Source of the DNA: Rhodobacter sp. SY28-1
GTDB taxonomy: Bacteria; Pseudomonadota; Alphaproteobacteria; Rhodobacterales; Rhodobacteraceae
NCBI RefSeq assembly: GCF_005222785.1
Contig: NZ_STGH01000002.1
Span: 806,001-870,000, forward strand
Direction of reading: 5' to 3'
Length of the DNA stretch: 64,000 nucleotides
Position numbers and translations under genes: made by a program. Of the stretch, positions 35,813 to 44,962 are shown one piece after another (the stretch's first letter is position 1; every line of letters begins with the position of its first letter). The notes under the pieces are model-generated. The model was not told the origin of the DNA. It saw nothing but the letters and a program-made list of their open reading frames with translations, and did no database searches.

Positions 35813-36376
35813 ATGTTCATCCAGACCGAATCCACGCCGAACCCCGCGACGCTGAAGTTCCTGCCCGGCCAAACCGTGCTGGAGTTGGGCACCGCCGATT
35901 TCCCCAGCGCCGAAGCGGCTGCGAAATCGCCGCTGGCCAAGCGCATCTTTGCGGCGGGCGGCGTCACGGGCGTGTTCTTCGGCACCGACTTCGTCACAGT
36001 GACCAAGGCCGACGACGTGGACTGGGCCCATATCAAGCCGCAGATCCTGGGCGCGATCATGGAGCATTACCAGTCCGGCCAGCCCGTGATCGAGGGCGAA
36101 GGCGCGACCGGTGGCGGCCATGCCGAGCACACGGGCGAGGATGGTGACGTCGTGCGGCAGATCAAGGAGCTGCTGGATACCCGGGTCCGTCCGGCGGTGG
36201 CGCAGGATGGCGGCGACATCACCTTCCATGGCTTTGACCGGGGCGTCGTTTACCTGCACATGCAGGGCGCTTGCGCGGGCTGCCCGTCTTCGACCCTGAC
36301 GCTGAAGATGGGGATCGAGAACCTCTTGCGGCACTACATCCCGGAAGTGCTGGAAGTCCGTCCGGTCGCCGCCTGA
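35813..36376 (+). CDS. Nfu-type iron-sulfur cluster scaffold/carrier
   Basis: The 187-residue protein has an Nfu N-terminal domain (MFIQTESTPNPATLKFLPG) and a C-terminal NifU-like domain with the cluster motif CAGCPSS (Cys154, Cys157) after GGDITFHGFDRGVVYLHMQG. It carries [4Fe-4S] clusters to target enzymes, which the heme and CcoG systems here would use. It precedes tsaB by 7 bp. Confidence 0.93.
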   Translation: MFIQTESTPNPATLKFLPGQTVLELGTADFPSAEAAAKSPLAKRIFAAGGVTGVFFGTDFVTVTKADDVDWAHIKPQILGAIMEHYQSGQPVIEGEGATGGGHAEHTGEDGDVVRQIKELLDTRVRPAVAQDGGDITFHGFDRGVVYLHMQGACAGCPSSTLTLKMGIENLLRHYIPEVLEVRPVAA

Positions 36377-36383
36377 GCCTGAG

Positions 36384-37004
36384 GTGCTTTTGCCGATCCT
36401 GGCCTTCGACACATCGGCCGCGCATTGCGCGGCCGCTTTGCTTTTGCCCGCCCCGTCTGACTCCGACCGTGTCATCAACCGGCTGGAGCCGATGGAGAAG
36501 GGCCAGGCCGAACGGCTGATCCCGCTGCTGGAGGAGTTGCTGGCCGAGGGCGGGATCGGGTGGTCAGACCTGAAGGCGATTGCCGTTGGCACCGGGCCGG
36601 GAAACTTCACCGGCGTCCGCATCTCGGTCGCGGCGGCGCGGGGGCTGGCGCTGGGGCTTGGCATCCCGGCAGTCGGCGTCACGCGGCTGGAAGCGCTGGC
36701 CTATGGCCTGCCGCGCCCGGTGGTCGTGGCAGAGGACGCAAAGCGCGGGCAGGTCTATGTCCAGATGTTCACCGCGGAAGGACCCGGTCCTGCGCATCTG
36801 GCTGACCGGGTGGTGCCCGCCTGCGCCGCCACCGGCTCGGCGGCGGGCGAAAACGCCCTGCCGTCGGCGATGCCGCTGGTCGAAGCCATCGCCAGGATCG
36901 GTGCCGAGCGTGTCTTGACCCCGCAGCCCCGACCCGCGCCCTTCTACCTGCGCGGCGCCGATGCTGCGCCGCCGTCCGACCCGCCGCCGGTGATTCTGCC
37001 GTGA
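36384..37004 (+). CDS. tsaB: tRNA threonylcarbamoyladenosine biosynthesis protein TsaB
   Basis: The 206-residue actin-fold protein starts LPILAFDTSAAHCAAALL and has VGTGPGNFTGVRISVAAARGLALGLGIP, the TsaB hallmarks. TsaB is a partner of TsaD in the t6A modification of ANN-decoding tRNAs. The GTG at 36384 is used here; the next in-frame TTG is possible. It overlaps rimI by four bases, a common pairing. Confidence 0.93.
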   Translation: MLLPILAFDTSAAHCAAALLLPAPSDSDRVINRLEPMEKGQAERLIPLLEELLAEGGIGWSDLKAIAVGTGPGNFTGVRISVAAARGLALGLGIPAVGVTRLEALAYGLPRPVVVAEDAKRGQVYVQMFTAEGPGPAHLADRVVPACAATGSAAGENALPSAMPLVEAIARIGAERVLTPQPRPAPFYLRGADAAPPSDPPPVILP

Positions 37005-37432
37005 CGCCGGAAACGCTTGCCGCCCTTCACGCGCTGTCCTTTCGCACGCCTGCGCCGTGGAGTGCCGCGGATTTCAGCAGCTTCCTTGCCGATCCGCTGT
37101 GCTTCCTTCTGATCGAAGGGGACGCTGGCTTTCTGCTGGGCCGCGCGGTGGCAGGCGAGGCCGAGCTTCTGACCCTTGCCGTCTCTCCCGATGCCCGACG
37201 CCGGGGCCTTGGGCGCAAGCTGGTCGCGCGGTTCCTGTATCAGGCCCGGCTTCGGGGCGCCGAACAGGCGTTTCTTGAGGTTTCCGCCGAAAACGCACCG
37301 GCCATCGCCCTGTACGAATCAACCGGATTTGCGCCGTCAGGACGCAGGAAGGGCTACTACCAGACACCCGACGGGGCCAGGGTTGACGCCCTTGTGATGC
37401 AGCGCCAACTGGCGGTCGCGGCAGCGCGGTAA
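37001..37432 (+). CDS. rimI: GNAT acetyltransferase, RimI-like
   Basis: The 143-residue GNAT protein has the acetyl-CoA site LLTLAVSPDARRRGLGRKLVARFL and the C-terminal ENAPAIALYESTGF. RimI acetylates the N-terminus of ribosomal protein S18 in E. coli, and the position right after tsaB supports this assignment; the true substrate in this organism is inferred. Confidence 0.88.
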   Translation: MTPETLAALHALSFRTPAPWSAADFSSFLADPLCFLLIEGDAGFLLGRAVAGEAELLTLAVSPDARRRGLGRKLVARFLYQARLRGAEQAFLEVSAENAPAIALYESTGFAPSGRRKGYYQTPDGARVDALVMQRQLAVAAAR

Positions 37433-37438
37433 GGTTAT

Positions 37439-37454
37439 TTGACCAAAAGGTCAA
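37439..37454. promoter_or_regulatory. RutR-like operator upstream of the nucleoside uptake operon
   Basis: TTGACCAAAAGGTCAA is a dyad with six-base arms and matches the E. coli RutR consensus TTGACCA-NN-TGGTCAA in all fixed bases but one. It starts 7 bp after the rimI stop and 151 bp before the binding protein ATG. RutR senses pyrimidines in E. coli; here it may control nucleoside uptake. Confidence 0.5.
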
Positions 37455-37589
37455 TTTTCTGCCGATGCGAAAATAATCCTGCTTGACCCCCATGCGGGGT
37501 TCCCCACTAATCAGCGTCAGGAACCGCGCGCGACCGGGATGACCGGCGGACAGGGCGGCATACAGTGTTTATCAACCGGGAGACTACCC

Positions 37590-38585
37590 ATGAGCCTTAT
37601 GAAATCCCTTGCCGGGGCCACCTGCGCATTCGCACTGTTCGCAGGCGTCGCTGCGGCGGAACCGGCGATCATCTTCGACCTTGGCGGCAAGTTCGACAAA
37701 TCCTTCAACGAAGCCGCTTTCAACGGTGCGACCAAGTGGGCGACCGAGACGGGTGGCACGTTCAAGGAACTGGAAATGCAGGACGAAGCCCAGCGCGAAC
37801 AGGCGCTGCGTCGTTTGGCTGAAGCGGGCGCAAACCCCGTCGTCATGACCGGCTTTGCCTTCGGCGACGTGCTGAACAAGGTCGCCCCGGACTTCCCCAA
37901 CACCAAGTTCGCGATCATCGACATGGTTGTCGAACAGCCGAACGTGAAGTCGGTCGTCTTCAACGAGCATGAAGGGTCCTACCTTGTCGGCATGATGGCG
38001 GGCCTCGCCACCAAGACCGGCACTGTCGGCTTCATCGGCGGTATGGACATTCCGCTGATCCGCAAGTTCGGCTGCGGCTATGCCCAGGGCGTGCTGGCGG
38101 CGAAGCCCGACGCCAAGGTCGTGCTGAACATGACCGGGACGACTCCGGCGGCCTGGAACGACCCGGTCAAGGGTGCGGAACTGGCCAAGGGCCAGAAGGC
38201 CCAGGGCGCAGACGTGATCTACGCGGCGGCTGGCGGCACCGGCGTCGGCGTCCTGCAGGCAGCGGCCGACGAAGGCATCCTGTCGATCGGCGTCGACTCG
38301 AACCAGAACTACATGCATCCGGGCTCGGTCCTGACCTCGATGCTGAAGCGCGTCGACAACGCCGTCTACGAAGCCTTCAAGGAAGGCGAGGCGCTGACCC
38401 CCGGCATCAACGTCATGGGTCTGGCGAACGATGGCGTCGGCTACGCGATGGACGAGAACAACGCCTCGCTCGTCACCCCGGAAATGCAGGCCGCTGTCGA
38501 TGCAGCCGCCGAGAAGATCAAGTCGGGCGAGCTGGTCGTGCACGACTACATGTCGGACAACACCTGCCCGGCCGCCACGTTCTGA
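37590..38585 (+). CDS. BMP/PnrA-family nucleoside-binding protein
   Basis: The 331-residue periplasmic binding protein has an N-terminal signal (MSLMKSLAGATCAFALFAGVAAAEP). The mature protein has the PnrA fold: IFDLGGKFDKSFNEAAFNGA, FNEHEGSYLVGMMAG, VGFIGGMDIPLIRKFGCGYAQG and YAAAGGTGVGVLQAA. PnrA/BmpA proteins bind purine nucleosides. The genes after it encode an ABC importer and a purine nucleoside phosphorylase, which supports this. The start is the ATG at 37590; an ATG three codons on is possible. Confidence 0.92.
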   Translation: MSLMKSLAGATCAFALFAGVAAAEPAIIFDLGGKFDKSFNEAAFNGATKWATETGGTFKELEMQDEAQREQALRRLAEAGANPVVMTGFAFGDVLNKVAPDFPNTKFAIIDMVVEQPNVKSVVFNEHEGSYLVGMMAGLATKTGTVGFIGGMDIPLIRKFGCGYAQGVLAAKPDAKVVLNMTGTTPAAWNDPVKGAELAKGQKAQGADVIYAAAGGTGVGVLQAAADEGILSIGVDSNQNYMHPGSVLTSMLKRVDNAVYEAFKEGEALTPGINVMGLANDGVGYAMDENNASLVTPEMQAAVDAAAEKIKSGELVVHDYMSDNTCPAATF

Positions 38586-38608
38586 TCGGCTGGCAGCCTG
38601 AGACGAAT

Positions 38609-38638
38609 GATGCCGCGCCAGTCCCTTGGCGCGGCATC
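38609..38638 (+). terminator. Strong stem-loop after the nucleoside-binding protein gene
   Basis: Perfect 12-bp arms GATGCCGCGCCA and TGGCGCGGCATC enclose a six-base loop, 24 bp after the stop codon. Only TT follows. It probably stabilises the upstream mRNA and lowers read-through into the ATPase gene, so that binding protein is in excess. Confidence 0.65.
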
Positions 38639-38702
38639 TTAGCAAGGGGCGGACGCATGAAGCCGCGCGACAAGTGGCAGGGTCCGGCGACAGGGGGTAG
38701 AC

Positions 38703-40247
38703 ATGGCTGATGCGGCCTACGCCATCGAGCTGAAGGGCATTTCCAAGGCCTTCGGCCCGGTCCAGGCGAACAAGGACATCAACATTGCGGTGCCAAAGGG
38801 CACGATCCACGGGATCATCGGCGAAAACGGCGCGGGGAAGTCGACGCTGATGTCGATCCTGTATGGCTTCTATAAGGCCGACGCGGGCCAGATCTTCGTC
38901 AACGGCCAGCTGACCCCGATCCCCGACAGCCAGAGCGCCATCCGCGCCGGCATCGGGATGGTCTTCCAGCATTTCAAGCTGGTGCAGAATTTCTCGGTGC
39001 TGGAAAACATCATCCTCGGCGCCGAAGAAGGCCAGATGCTCAACACCTCGCTGTCGAAGGCGCGGAAAGAGTTGGAGCGGCTGGCGCGGGACTATGAACT
39101 GGACGTCGATCCCGACGCTCTGATCGAGGACCTGTCGGTCGGCCACCAGCAACGGGTGGAGATCCTGAAGGCGCTGTACAGGCAGGCCGATATCCTGATC
39201 CTGGATGAACCCACGGGGGTTCTGACCCCGGACGAGGCCGACCACCTGTTCCGCATCCTGAAGGGGCTGAAGGACCAGGGGAAAACGGTGATCCTCATCA
39301 CCCACAAGCTGCGCGAGATCATGGAGGCGACGGACAACGTCAGCGTCATGCGGCGTGGGACGATGGTTGCCACGGTCAAGACCGCCGAGACCAGCCCCGA
39401 GCAACTGGCCGAGCTGATGGTGGGCCGCAAGGTCCTGCTGGAAGTCGAGAAGGGGCCTGCGAAACCAGGGGAGGTCGTGCTGGCCGTCAAGGACCTGCGC
39501 GTCCGCGACGAGCACAAGGTCGAACGGCTGAAGGGCGTCAGCTTCGAAATCCGGGCGGGTGAAATTCTGGGCATCGCCGGAGTGGCGGGGAACGGTCAGT
39601 CCGAGCTTCTGGCGGCTTTGGGCGGGATGCAGGCCGCGACCGGGACCGCGACGCTGAAGGGGGCGGTGCTGCCCCTGTCGGGCGCGGGGTCCGACGGACA
39701 AAGCCGCCGCCGCGCGGGCATCGCCCATGTGCCCGAGGACCGGCACCACTATGGCCTGATCCTGGACTTCACCGCCTGGGAGAACGTGGCCTTCGGCTAT
39801 TTCAACGACCCGGACTACCAGAAGAACGCGCTTTTCATGGACAACGACGCGATCCGCGCCGACACCGAGAAGAAGATGGCGAAGTTCGACGTCCGCCCGC
39901 CGATTGCGACGCTGCCTGCCAAGTCCTTCTCGGGCGGGAACCAGCAGAAGATCGTCGTCGCGCGCGAGATGGAACAGAACCCGACGCTTCTCCTCATCGG
40001 CCAGCCGACGCGCGGCGTCGACATCGGCGCGATCGAGTTCATCCACAACCAGATCATCGCCTTGCGCGACGCGGGGGCCGCGATCCTGCTGGTCAGCGTC
40101 GAGTTGGACGAGATCATGAGCCTGTCGGACCGCATCGCCGTGATGTTCGACGGCAAGCTGATGGGCTTCCGCGACCCGGAGAAGACCAACGAACGCGAGC
40201 TGGGCCTGTTGATGGCCGGTGTCACCGGCAAAGGGGAGGCCGCCTGA
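38703..40247 (+). CDS. Nucleoside ABC importer, double ATPase (NupA-like)
   Basis: The 514-residue cytosolic protein has two ABC domains. The first has Walker A GENGAGKST (40-48), Q-loop QHFKLVQNFSVLENI, signature-like LSVGHQQRVEIL and Walker B ILILDEPT. The second has a degenerate A motif (GVAGNGQSE) with FSGGNQQKIVVARE and the H-loop replaced as in the RbsA/NupO type. It powers the permeases encoded immediately downstream; the stop overlaps the next start. Confidence 0.93.
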   Translation: MADAAYAIELKGISKAFGPVQANKDINIAVPKGTIHGIIGENGAGKSTLMSILYGFYKADAGQIFVNGQLTPIPDSQSAIRAGIGMVFQHFKLVQNFSVLENIILGAEEGQMLNTSLSKARKELERLARDYELDVDPDALIEDLSVGHQQRVEILKALYRQADILILDEPTGVLTPDEADHLFRILKGLKDQGKTVILITHKLREIMEATDNVSVMRRGTMVATVKTAETSPEQLAELMVGRKVLLEVEKGPAKPGEVVLAVKDLRVRDEHKVERLKGVSFEIRAGEILGIAGVAGNGQSELLAALGGMQAATGTATLKGAVLPLSGAGSDGQSRRRAGIAHVPEDRHHYGLILDFTAWENVAFGYFNDPDYQKNALFMDNDAIRADTEKKMAKFDVRPPIATLPAKSFSGGNQQKIVVAREMEQNPTLLLIGQPTRGVDIGAIEFIHNQIIALRDAGAAILLVSVELDEIMSLSDRIAVMFDGKLMGFRDPEKTNERELGLLMAGVTGKGEAA

Positions 40248-41347
40248 TGGACCGTTTGCCACGCTGGGCCGATGTCGCCCTGGTTCCCTTCGTCTCGCTG
40301 ACCCTGGCCGCGATCATCTCGGCGCTGGTCATCATCGCCATCGGGCAGGACCCGTGGGAGGCGATCACGGTGATGGTCGAAGGCTCGGTGATGAATGCCT
40401 ATGGCTGGGGCTATACGCTGTATTACGCCACAAGCTTCATCTTCACCGGGCTGGCGGTGACGGTCGCCTTCCACGCGGGCCTCTTCAATATCGGCGGCGA
40501 GGGGCAGGCGCAGTTGGGCGGGCTTGGCGTCGCGATGGCGCTGCTGTTCATCCCATGGCCGCACTGGACGATTGCGCTGGTCGCTGCGGCCTGCGGGGCG
40601 GCGCTGTTCGGCGCGGCCTGGGCGGCGATCCCGGCCTATCTGCAGGCGAAACGCGGCAGCCATATCGTCATCACCACGATCATGTTCAACTACATCGCCG
40701 CCAGCCTGATGATCTTCATGCTGGTCGATGTGCTGCGCCCGCCGGGCAAGATGGACCCGACCACGGCGAATTTCCCCGAGGCGGCGCATCTGCCGAGCCT
40801 GAACGAAATCCCCGGCCTGAACCTGATCTTCACCAGTGGCGTGCCCGCGAACGTCACCTTCTTCATCGCGCTGGCGATGGCGGTGGTGGTCTGGCTGCTG
40901 CTGTGGCGCACCCGGCTTGGCTACCAGATCCGCGCCTTCGGGAAGTCGGAGCCTGCCGCGCGCTACGCCGGGATCAACCCGACGCGGATCATCATGGTGG
41001 CCATGCTGATCTCGGGCGGCCTTGCGGGCCTGATGGCGATCAACAACGTGATGGGCGAGGCAGAGCGGCTTCTGGGCAACTCGGCATCTGGTGCGGGCTT
41101 CATCGGCATCGCCGTCGCGCTGATGGGTCGGAACCACCCGGTGGGCGTGGTGCTGGCGGCACTTCTGTTCGGGTTCCTGTTCCAGGGCGGGGCAGAGCTT
41201 GGCCTCTGGACCAAGATCCCGATTGAACTGCGGACCGTGGTGCAGGGTCTGGTGATCCTGTTCACCGGGGCGCTGGATGTGATGGTGCGGATGCTTCTGG
41301 TGCGCATCTTCGCGCTCTTCCGTGGTCGCAAGCTGGAGGCCGCGTGA
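40247..41347 (+). CDS. Nucleoside ABC importer permease 1 (NupB-like)
   Basis: The 366-residue membrane protein has about nine to ten helices and the family loop GLFNIGGEGQAQLGGLG and SGAGFIGIAVALMGRNHPVGVVLAALLFG. It is a BPD_transp_2-type permease that forms the channel with the next gene product. It overlaps the ATPase stop by one base. Confidence 0.92.
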   Translation: MDRLPRWADVALVPFVSLTLAAIISALVIIAIGQDPWEAITVMVEGSVMNAYGWGYTLYYATSFIFTGLAVTVAFHAGLFNIGGEGQAQLGGLGVAMALLFIPWPHWTIALVAAACGAALFGAAWAAIPAYLQAKRGSHIVITTIMFNYIAASLMIFMLVDVLRPPGKMDPTTANFPEAAHLPSLNEIPGLNLIFTSGVPANVTFFIALAMAVVVWLLLWRTRLGYQIRAFGKSEPAARYAGINPTRIIMVAMLISGGLAGLMAINNVMGEAERLLGNSASGAGFIGIAVALMGRNHPVGVVLAALLFGFLFQGGAELGLWTKIPIELRTVVQGLVILFTGALDVMVRMLLVRIFALFRGRKLEAA

Positions 41348-42315
41348 TGGATTACGCAACCCTTCTGCAGATCCTCGACTCGACGCTGCGGCTGGCGACG
41401 CCCCTGCTGCTGGCCTGCCTTGCGGGGCTCTATTCCGAACGCTCCGGCGTCTTCGACATCGGGCTGGAAGGCAAGATGCTGACCGCCGCCATGTGCGCGG
41501 GCGCGGTGGCCTTCTACACCGGATCGGCATGGATCGGGGCGCTGGCGGGCATCGCCGGGTCGCTGGTCTTTGCCGCGATCCACGGTGTCACCTCGATCAC
41601 CTTCCGCGGCAACCAGCTGATCGCCGGGGTGGCGTTGAACTTCCTTGCCTCTGGTCTGACGGTGTTGACGGCGCAGGCGCTGTTCGGCCAGGGCGGGCGC
41701 ACCCCGCCGCTGACGGGGGCGGCTCGGTTTGGCGAGTTGACCCTGCCCTTCGCCGACGCGCTGCGCCCCGTGCCGATCATCGGCCCGCTGTATGCCGACG
41801 TGATCTCGGGCCATTCCATCCTGGTCTACCTGGCCTTCGCCATCGTCGCGCTGACCTGGTGGATTCTTTACCGCACCCGCTATGGCCTGCGGTTGCGCGC
41901 GGTGGGCGAGAACCCGGCTGCGGTGGATACGGCGGGGGTCAGCGTCAAGGGGCTTCGGTTTTCGGCGGTGATGATTACCGGGGTCCTCTGCGGACTGGCC
42001 GGGGCCTACATGGCGACGGCGCTGCAGGCGGGCTTTGGCAAGGAGATGACGGCGGGGCGCGGCTATATCGCGCTGGCGGCGCTGATCTTCGCCAAATGGC
42101 GGCCGGTGCAGGCGATGTATGCCTGCCTCCTCTTCGGCTTCTTCCAGGCGCTGGCGCTGCGGCCGGACGTGGTCGAGTCGGTGGTGCAGTTCAAGGTTCC
42201 TGTCCCCTTCCTCGATGCCCTGCCCTACATCCTGACCGTGATCGTGCTGGCAGGCTTTATCGGCAAAGCCATCCCGCCCCGCGCGGGGGGCGAGCCCTAC
42301 GTCAAGGAACGCTGA
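41347..42315 (+). CDS. Nucleoside ABC importer permease 2 (NupC-like)
   Basis: The 322-residue permease has the BPD_transp_2 features SERSGVFDIGLEGKMLTAAM, RGNQLIAGVALNFLASG and AGRGYIALAALIFAKWRPVQA. It pairs with the preceding permease. The ATG at 41347 overlaps the previous stop, and the next gene (phosphorylase) overlaps its own stop. Confidence 0.92.
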   Translation: MDYATLLQILDSTLRLATPLLLACLAGLYSERSGVFDIGLEGKMLTAAMCAGAVAFYTGSAWIGALAGIAGSLVFAAIHGVTSITFRGNQLIAGVALNFLASGLTVLTAQALFGQGGRTPPLTGAARFGELTLPFADALRPVPIIGPLYADVISGHSILVYLAFAIVALTWWILYRTRYGLRLRAVGENPAAVDTAGVSVKGLRFSAVMITGVLCGLAGAYMATALQAGFGKEMTAGRGYIALAALIFAKWRPVQAMYACLLFGFFQALALRPDVVESVVQFKVPVPFLDALPYILTVIVLAGFIGKAIPPRAGGEPYVKER

Positions 42316-43118
42316 TGTCCGACGCCGAAACGCTTGCCGCCCTGATCTGTGCCCGGGCTGGTTCCGAACCGGTTGCTGTTGGCCTGATCCTTGGCTCTGG
42401 CCTTGGACATCTGGCCCATGCTGTGGACGGTGTGGCGATCCCCTATGGGGATCTGCCGGGCTTTCCGCATATCGGCGTCTCGGGCCACAACCCGAACCTT
42501 CATGTGGGGATGCTGGAGGGCGTCCGCGTCGCGGTATTTGGCGCGCGCGAGCATTACTATGAGAGCGGCAATCCTCGCGCGATGCTGCTGCCCCTGCAGG
42601 TCCTGAAGGCGCTGGGGGCCGATAGCCTGATCCTGACCAATGCGGCAGGCTCCATGCGCCCCGACATCCCTCCGGGCAATGTGATGCTGTTGTCGGATCA
42701 CATCAACTACTCGGGCCTGAACCCGCTGATCGGCGAAAAGACCGACGCGCGCTTTGTGCCGATGACCGATGCCCATGACCCAACCTTGCGCTCCGCTCTC
42801 AAGGCAGCGGCCACGGCGGAAGGGATCGACCTACCGGAGGGCGTCTACTGCTGGTACTCCGGCCCGTCCTTCGAGACCCCGGCGGAAATCCGGATGCTGA
42901 AGCTTCTGGGAGGGGATGCAGTGGGCATGTCCACCGTGCCCGAAGTTATCCTGGCCCGCTTCCTGGGGCTGAAGGTTGCCGCCATCTCGACCATCACCAA
43001 CATGGCGGCCGGCATGTCGGACGAGAAGATCAGCCACGAACACACCAAGGCAATGGCGCCCCTGGGTGCGGCAAAACTGGAACGGATTCTCCGGGAATAC
43101 CTGCGCGGGCGGAAGTAA
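42315..43118 (+). CDS. Purine nucleoside phosphorylase
   Basis: This cytosolic enzyme splits purine nucleosides with phosphate. The 267-residue PNP-fold protein shows GLILGSGLGHLA, HVGMLEGVRVAVFGAREHYYESG, LILTNAAGSM, YSGPSFETPAEIRMLKLLGGDAVGMSTVPEVI with the base-binding Glu, and TNMAAGMSDEKISHEHT. This is the trimeric-type enzyme (PunA-like). Being last in the importer operon, it processes what the transporter brings in. Confidence 0.93.
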   Translation: MSDAETLAALICARAGSEPVAVGLILGSGLGHLAHAVDGVAIPYGDLPGFPHIGVSGHNPNLHVGMLEGVRVAVFGAREHYYESGNPRAMLLPLQVLKALGADSLILTNAAGSMRPDIPPGNVMLLSDHINYSGLNPLIGEKTDARFVPMTDAHDPTLRSALKAAATAEGIDLPEGVYCWYSGPSFETPAEIRMLKLLGGDAVGMSTVPEVILARFLGLKVAAISTITNMAAGMSDEKISHEHTKAMAPLGAAKLERILREYLRGRK

Positions 43119-43200
43119 GCGAATCGGGATTTGACTTCGCCGTCAAAGCCGCGCAACCCTTTGAACATCCCGCCGCTTTGCCCCTGATTGGGCCGCTTCC

Positions 43201-44124
43201 ATGCAGCTTTACCTCCCCATCGCCGAGGTTTCGGTCAATGCCTTCCTCATCCTGGGCTTAGGCGGGATTGTGGGGTTCCTGTCGGGCATGTTCGGGGTCG
43301 GCGGCGGGTTCCTGATAACCCCGCTTCTCTTCTTCATCGGTGTCCCCCCTGCTGTTGCCGTGGCGACCGGTGCGAACCAGGTCGTCGCCTCGTCGATCTC
43401 GGGCGTGCTGGCGCAGCTCAAGCGCAAGGGCGTGGACTTCACCATGGGCACCGTGTTGCTGGTGGGCGGTGTGATCGGCTCGGCCATTGGCGTCTGGGTC
43501 TTTGCCCTGATGACCCGGCTGGGGCAGATCGACCTGTTCGTCCAGCTGTCATATGTGCTGTTCCTGGGCCTGATCGGCGCGTTGATGTTTCAGGAAAGCC
43601 TGCGGAGCCTGTTGAAATCGCGCAAGGCAGGCGGCGCACCTGTCCGGCGGGCGCATGTCCACAGCTGGGTCCACGGGTTGCCCTTCAAGATGAAGTTCCG
43701 CGCCAGCGGGCTTTACATCAGCGTGATCCCGCCCGCGCTGATCGGTGTGGCGGTGGGTTTCCTGTCCGCGATCATGGGCGTGGGCGGCGGGTTCATCCTT
43801 GTGCCCGCGATGATCTACCTGTTGGGGATGCCGACCAAGGTCGTGATCGGGACCTCGCTGTTCCAGATCATCTTCGTGACCAGCTTCACCACGGTGATGC
43901 ACGCGGTGAACAGCCAGACTGTCGACATGATGCTGGCGCTCCTGCTGATCCTGGGGGGCGTTATCGGCGCGCAGATCGGCACGCGGGTTGGCGTCCGCCT
44001 CAAGGCGGAACAGCTGCGCATCCTGCTATCTCTGCTGGTGCTGACAGTGTCGATCCGCATTGCCGTCGACCTGCTGGTGACCCCGGACGAGCTCTACTCG
44101 GTTGCGCCGGGGGTGCTGCCATGA
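43201..44124 (+). CDS. TauE/SafE-family membrane exporter
   Basis: The 307-residue protein has about eight helices and the two-repeat TauE pattern: LGGIVGFLSGMFGVGGGFLITPLL in the first half and VGFLSAIMGVGGGFILVPAMIYLLG in the second. Family members export sulfite, sulfonates or related anions. It overlaps by four bases with the next gene, encoding a TIGR02186-type membrane protein, a pairing I recognise in alphaproteobacteria. Confidence 0.92.
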   Translation: MQLYLPIAEVSVNAFLILGLGGIVGFLSGMFGVGGGFLITPLLFFIGVPPAVAVATGANQVVASSISGVLAQLKRKGVDFTMGTVLLVGGVIGSAIGVWVFALMTRLGQIDLFVQLSYVLFLGLIGALMFQESLRSLLKSRKAGGAPVRRAHVHSWVHGLPFKMKFRASGLYISVIPPALIGVAVGFLSAIMGVGGGFILVPAMIYLLGMPTKVVIGTSLFQIIFVTSFTTVMHAVNSQTVDMMLALLLILGGVIGAQIGTRVGVRLKAEQLRILLSLLVLTVSIRIAVDLLVTPDELYSVAPGVLP

Positions 44125-44879
44125 TCCGCTGGATGCTGATCCTTCTGGCCCTAGCCCTGCCTGCCGCCGGGCAAGAGCAGATCGTCGCGGGGATGAGCCA
44201 GAATCGTGTCTCGATCACGGCCGATTTCGACGGGTCAGAGATCCTGATCTACGGGGCCGTGAAGCGGGATGCCCCGCCGCCCGAAGGGGGACCACTGGAA
44301 GTCATCGTGACGGTGGAAGGTCCCGCAACGCCGGTCGCTGTCCGTCGCAAGGGGCGTGTGGCCGGGATCTGGGTCAACAATGCCTCGGTCCTTGTCGACA
44401 GCGCGCCGAGTTTCTATGCGGTCGCGACCACCGGGCCGTTGAACCACATCCTGTCGGACACCGACAACCTGCGCTACGGCATCACGATCGAGCGGGTGAT
44501 CCGCGCGATCGGCATTTCGGGCGAGGCCGACAAGGCGGGCGAGTTCATCCTGGCGCTCTTGCGGGTGCGCACGAACGAGGGGCGCTACCGGATTCTGGAG
44601 GGCAAGGTCGAGCTGACGGAAGACACGCTGTTTCGCAGCGACGTCGTGCTGCCCGCGAACCTGACCGAGGGCGAATACAAGGTGCGGCTGTTCCTGCTGC
44701 GCGACAAGCGGGTGATCGCCAGCCAGGAAAGGGTGATCGGGGTGCGCAAGGAGGGGCTGGAGCGGTTCATCTTCAACCTCGCGCAAGAGCAGCCGCTGAT
44801 CTACGGGCTGCTGTCGCTGGTCTTGGCGGCCCTGGCCGGCTGGGGCGCCTCGGCGGCATTCCGGCTGATCCGGGTCTGA
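44121..44879 (+). CDS. TIGR02186-family membrane protein
   Basis: The 252-residue protein has an N-terminal signal (MIRWMLILLALALPAAGQE), a periplasmic beta-rich domain (GMSQNRVSITADFDGSEILIYGAVKR...) and one C-terminal membrane helix (LIYGLLSLVLAALAGWGASAAF). This is the layout of the TIGR02186 family, coupled to TauE-type exporters. The role is unknown; it may bind or gate the exported anion. Confidence 0.85.
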   Translation: MIRWMLILLALALPAAGQEQIVAGMSQNRVSITADFDGSEILIYGAVKRDAPPPEGGPLEVIVTVEGPATPVAVRRKGRVAGIWVNNASVLVDSAPSFYAVATTGPLNHILSDTDNLRYGITIERVIRAIGISGEADKAGEFILALLRVRTNEGRYRILEGKVELTEDTLFRSDVVLPANLTEGEYKVRLFLLRDKRVIASQERVIGVRKEGLERFIFNLAQEQPLIYGLLSLVLAALAGWGASAAFRLIRV

Positions 44880-44883
44880 CGAA

Positions 44884-44952
44884 CGCCTCCTCGTTCGATT
44901 GCGTCTTCTCGTCGGTCGCGCCAGCGAGAAGGGACGACGTCACCGACGAGCC
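44884..44952. repeat. Dispersed palindromic element II, copy 1
   Basis: CTCCTCGTTCG followed by CTTCTCGTCGG, with the returning arms CGAGAAGG and ACCGACGAG, forms nested hairpins just after the TIGR02186 gene stop and before the ubiK stop. Similar CTC-TCGT-TCG ... GGCTTCTC-TCG sequences are at 50046-50080 and 50822-50893. Confidence 0.55.
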
Positions 44953-44962
44953 TTCCACCGGA

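Noticed and set aside
37455-37589. A purine riboswitch in the leader of the nucleoside uptake operon
   Set aside because: I see no conserved three-way junction or loop-loop pairing; the only clear structure is the TTGACC dyad.
43130-43147. TTTGAC-TTCGCC-GTCAAA as an FNR box upstream of the TauE gene
   Set aside because: The spacer is six bases where FNR boxes have four; it is better read as a weak hairpin after the phosphorylase gene.
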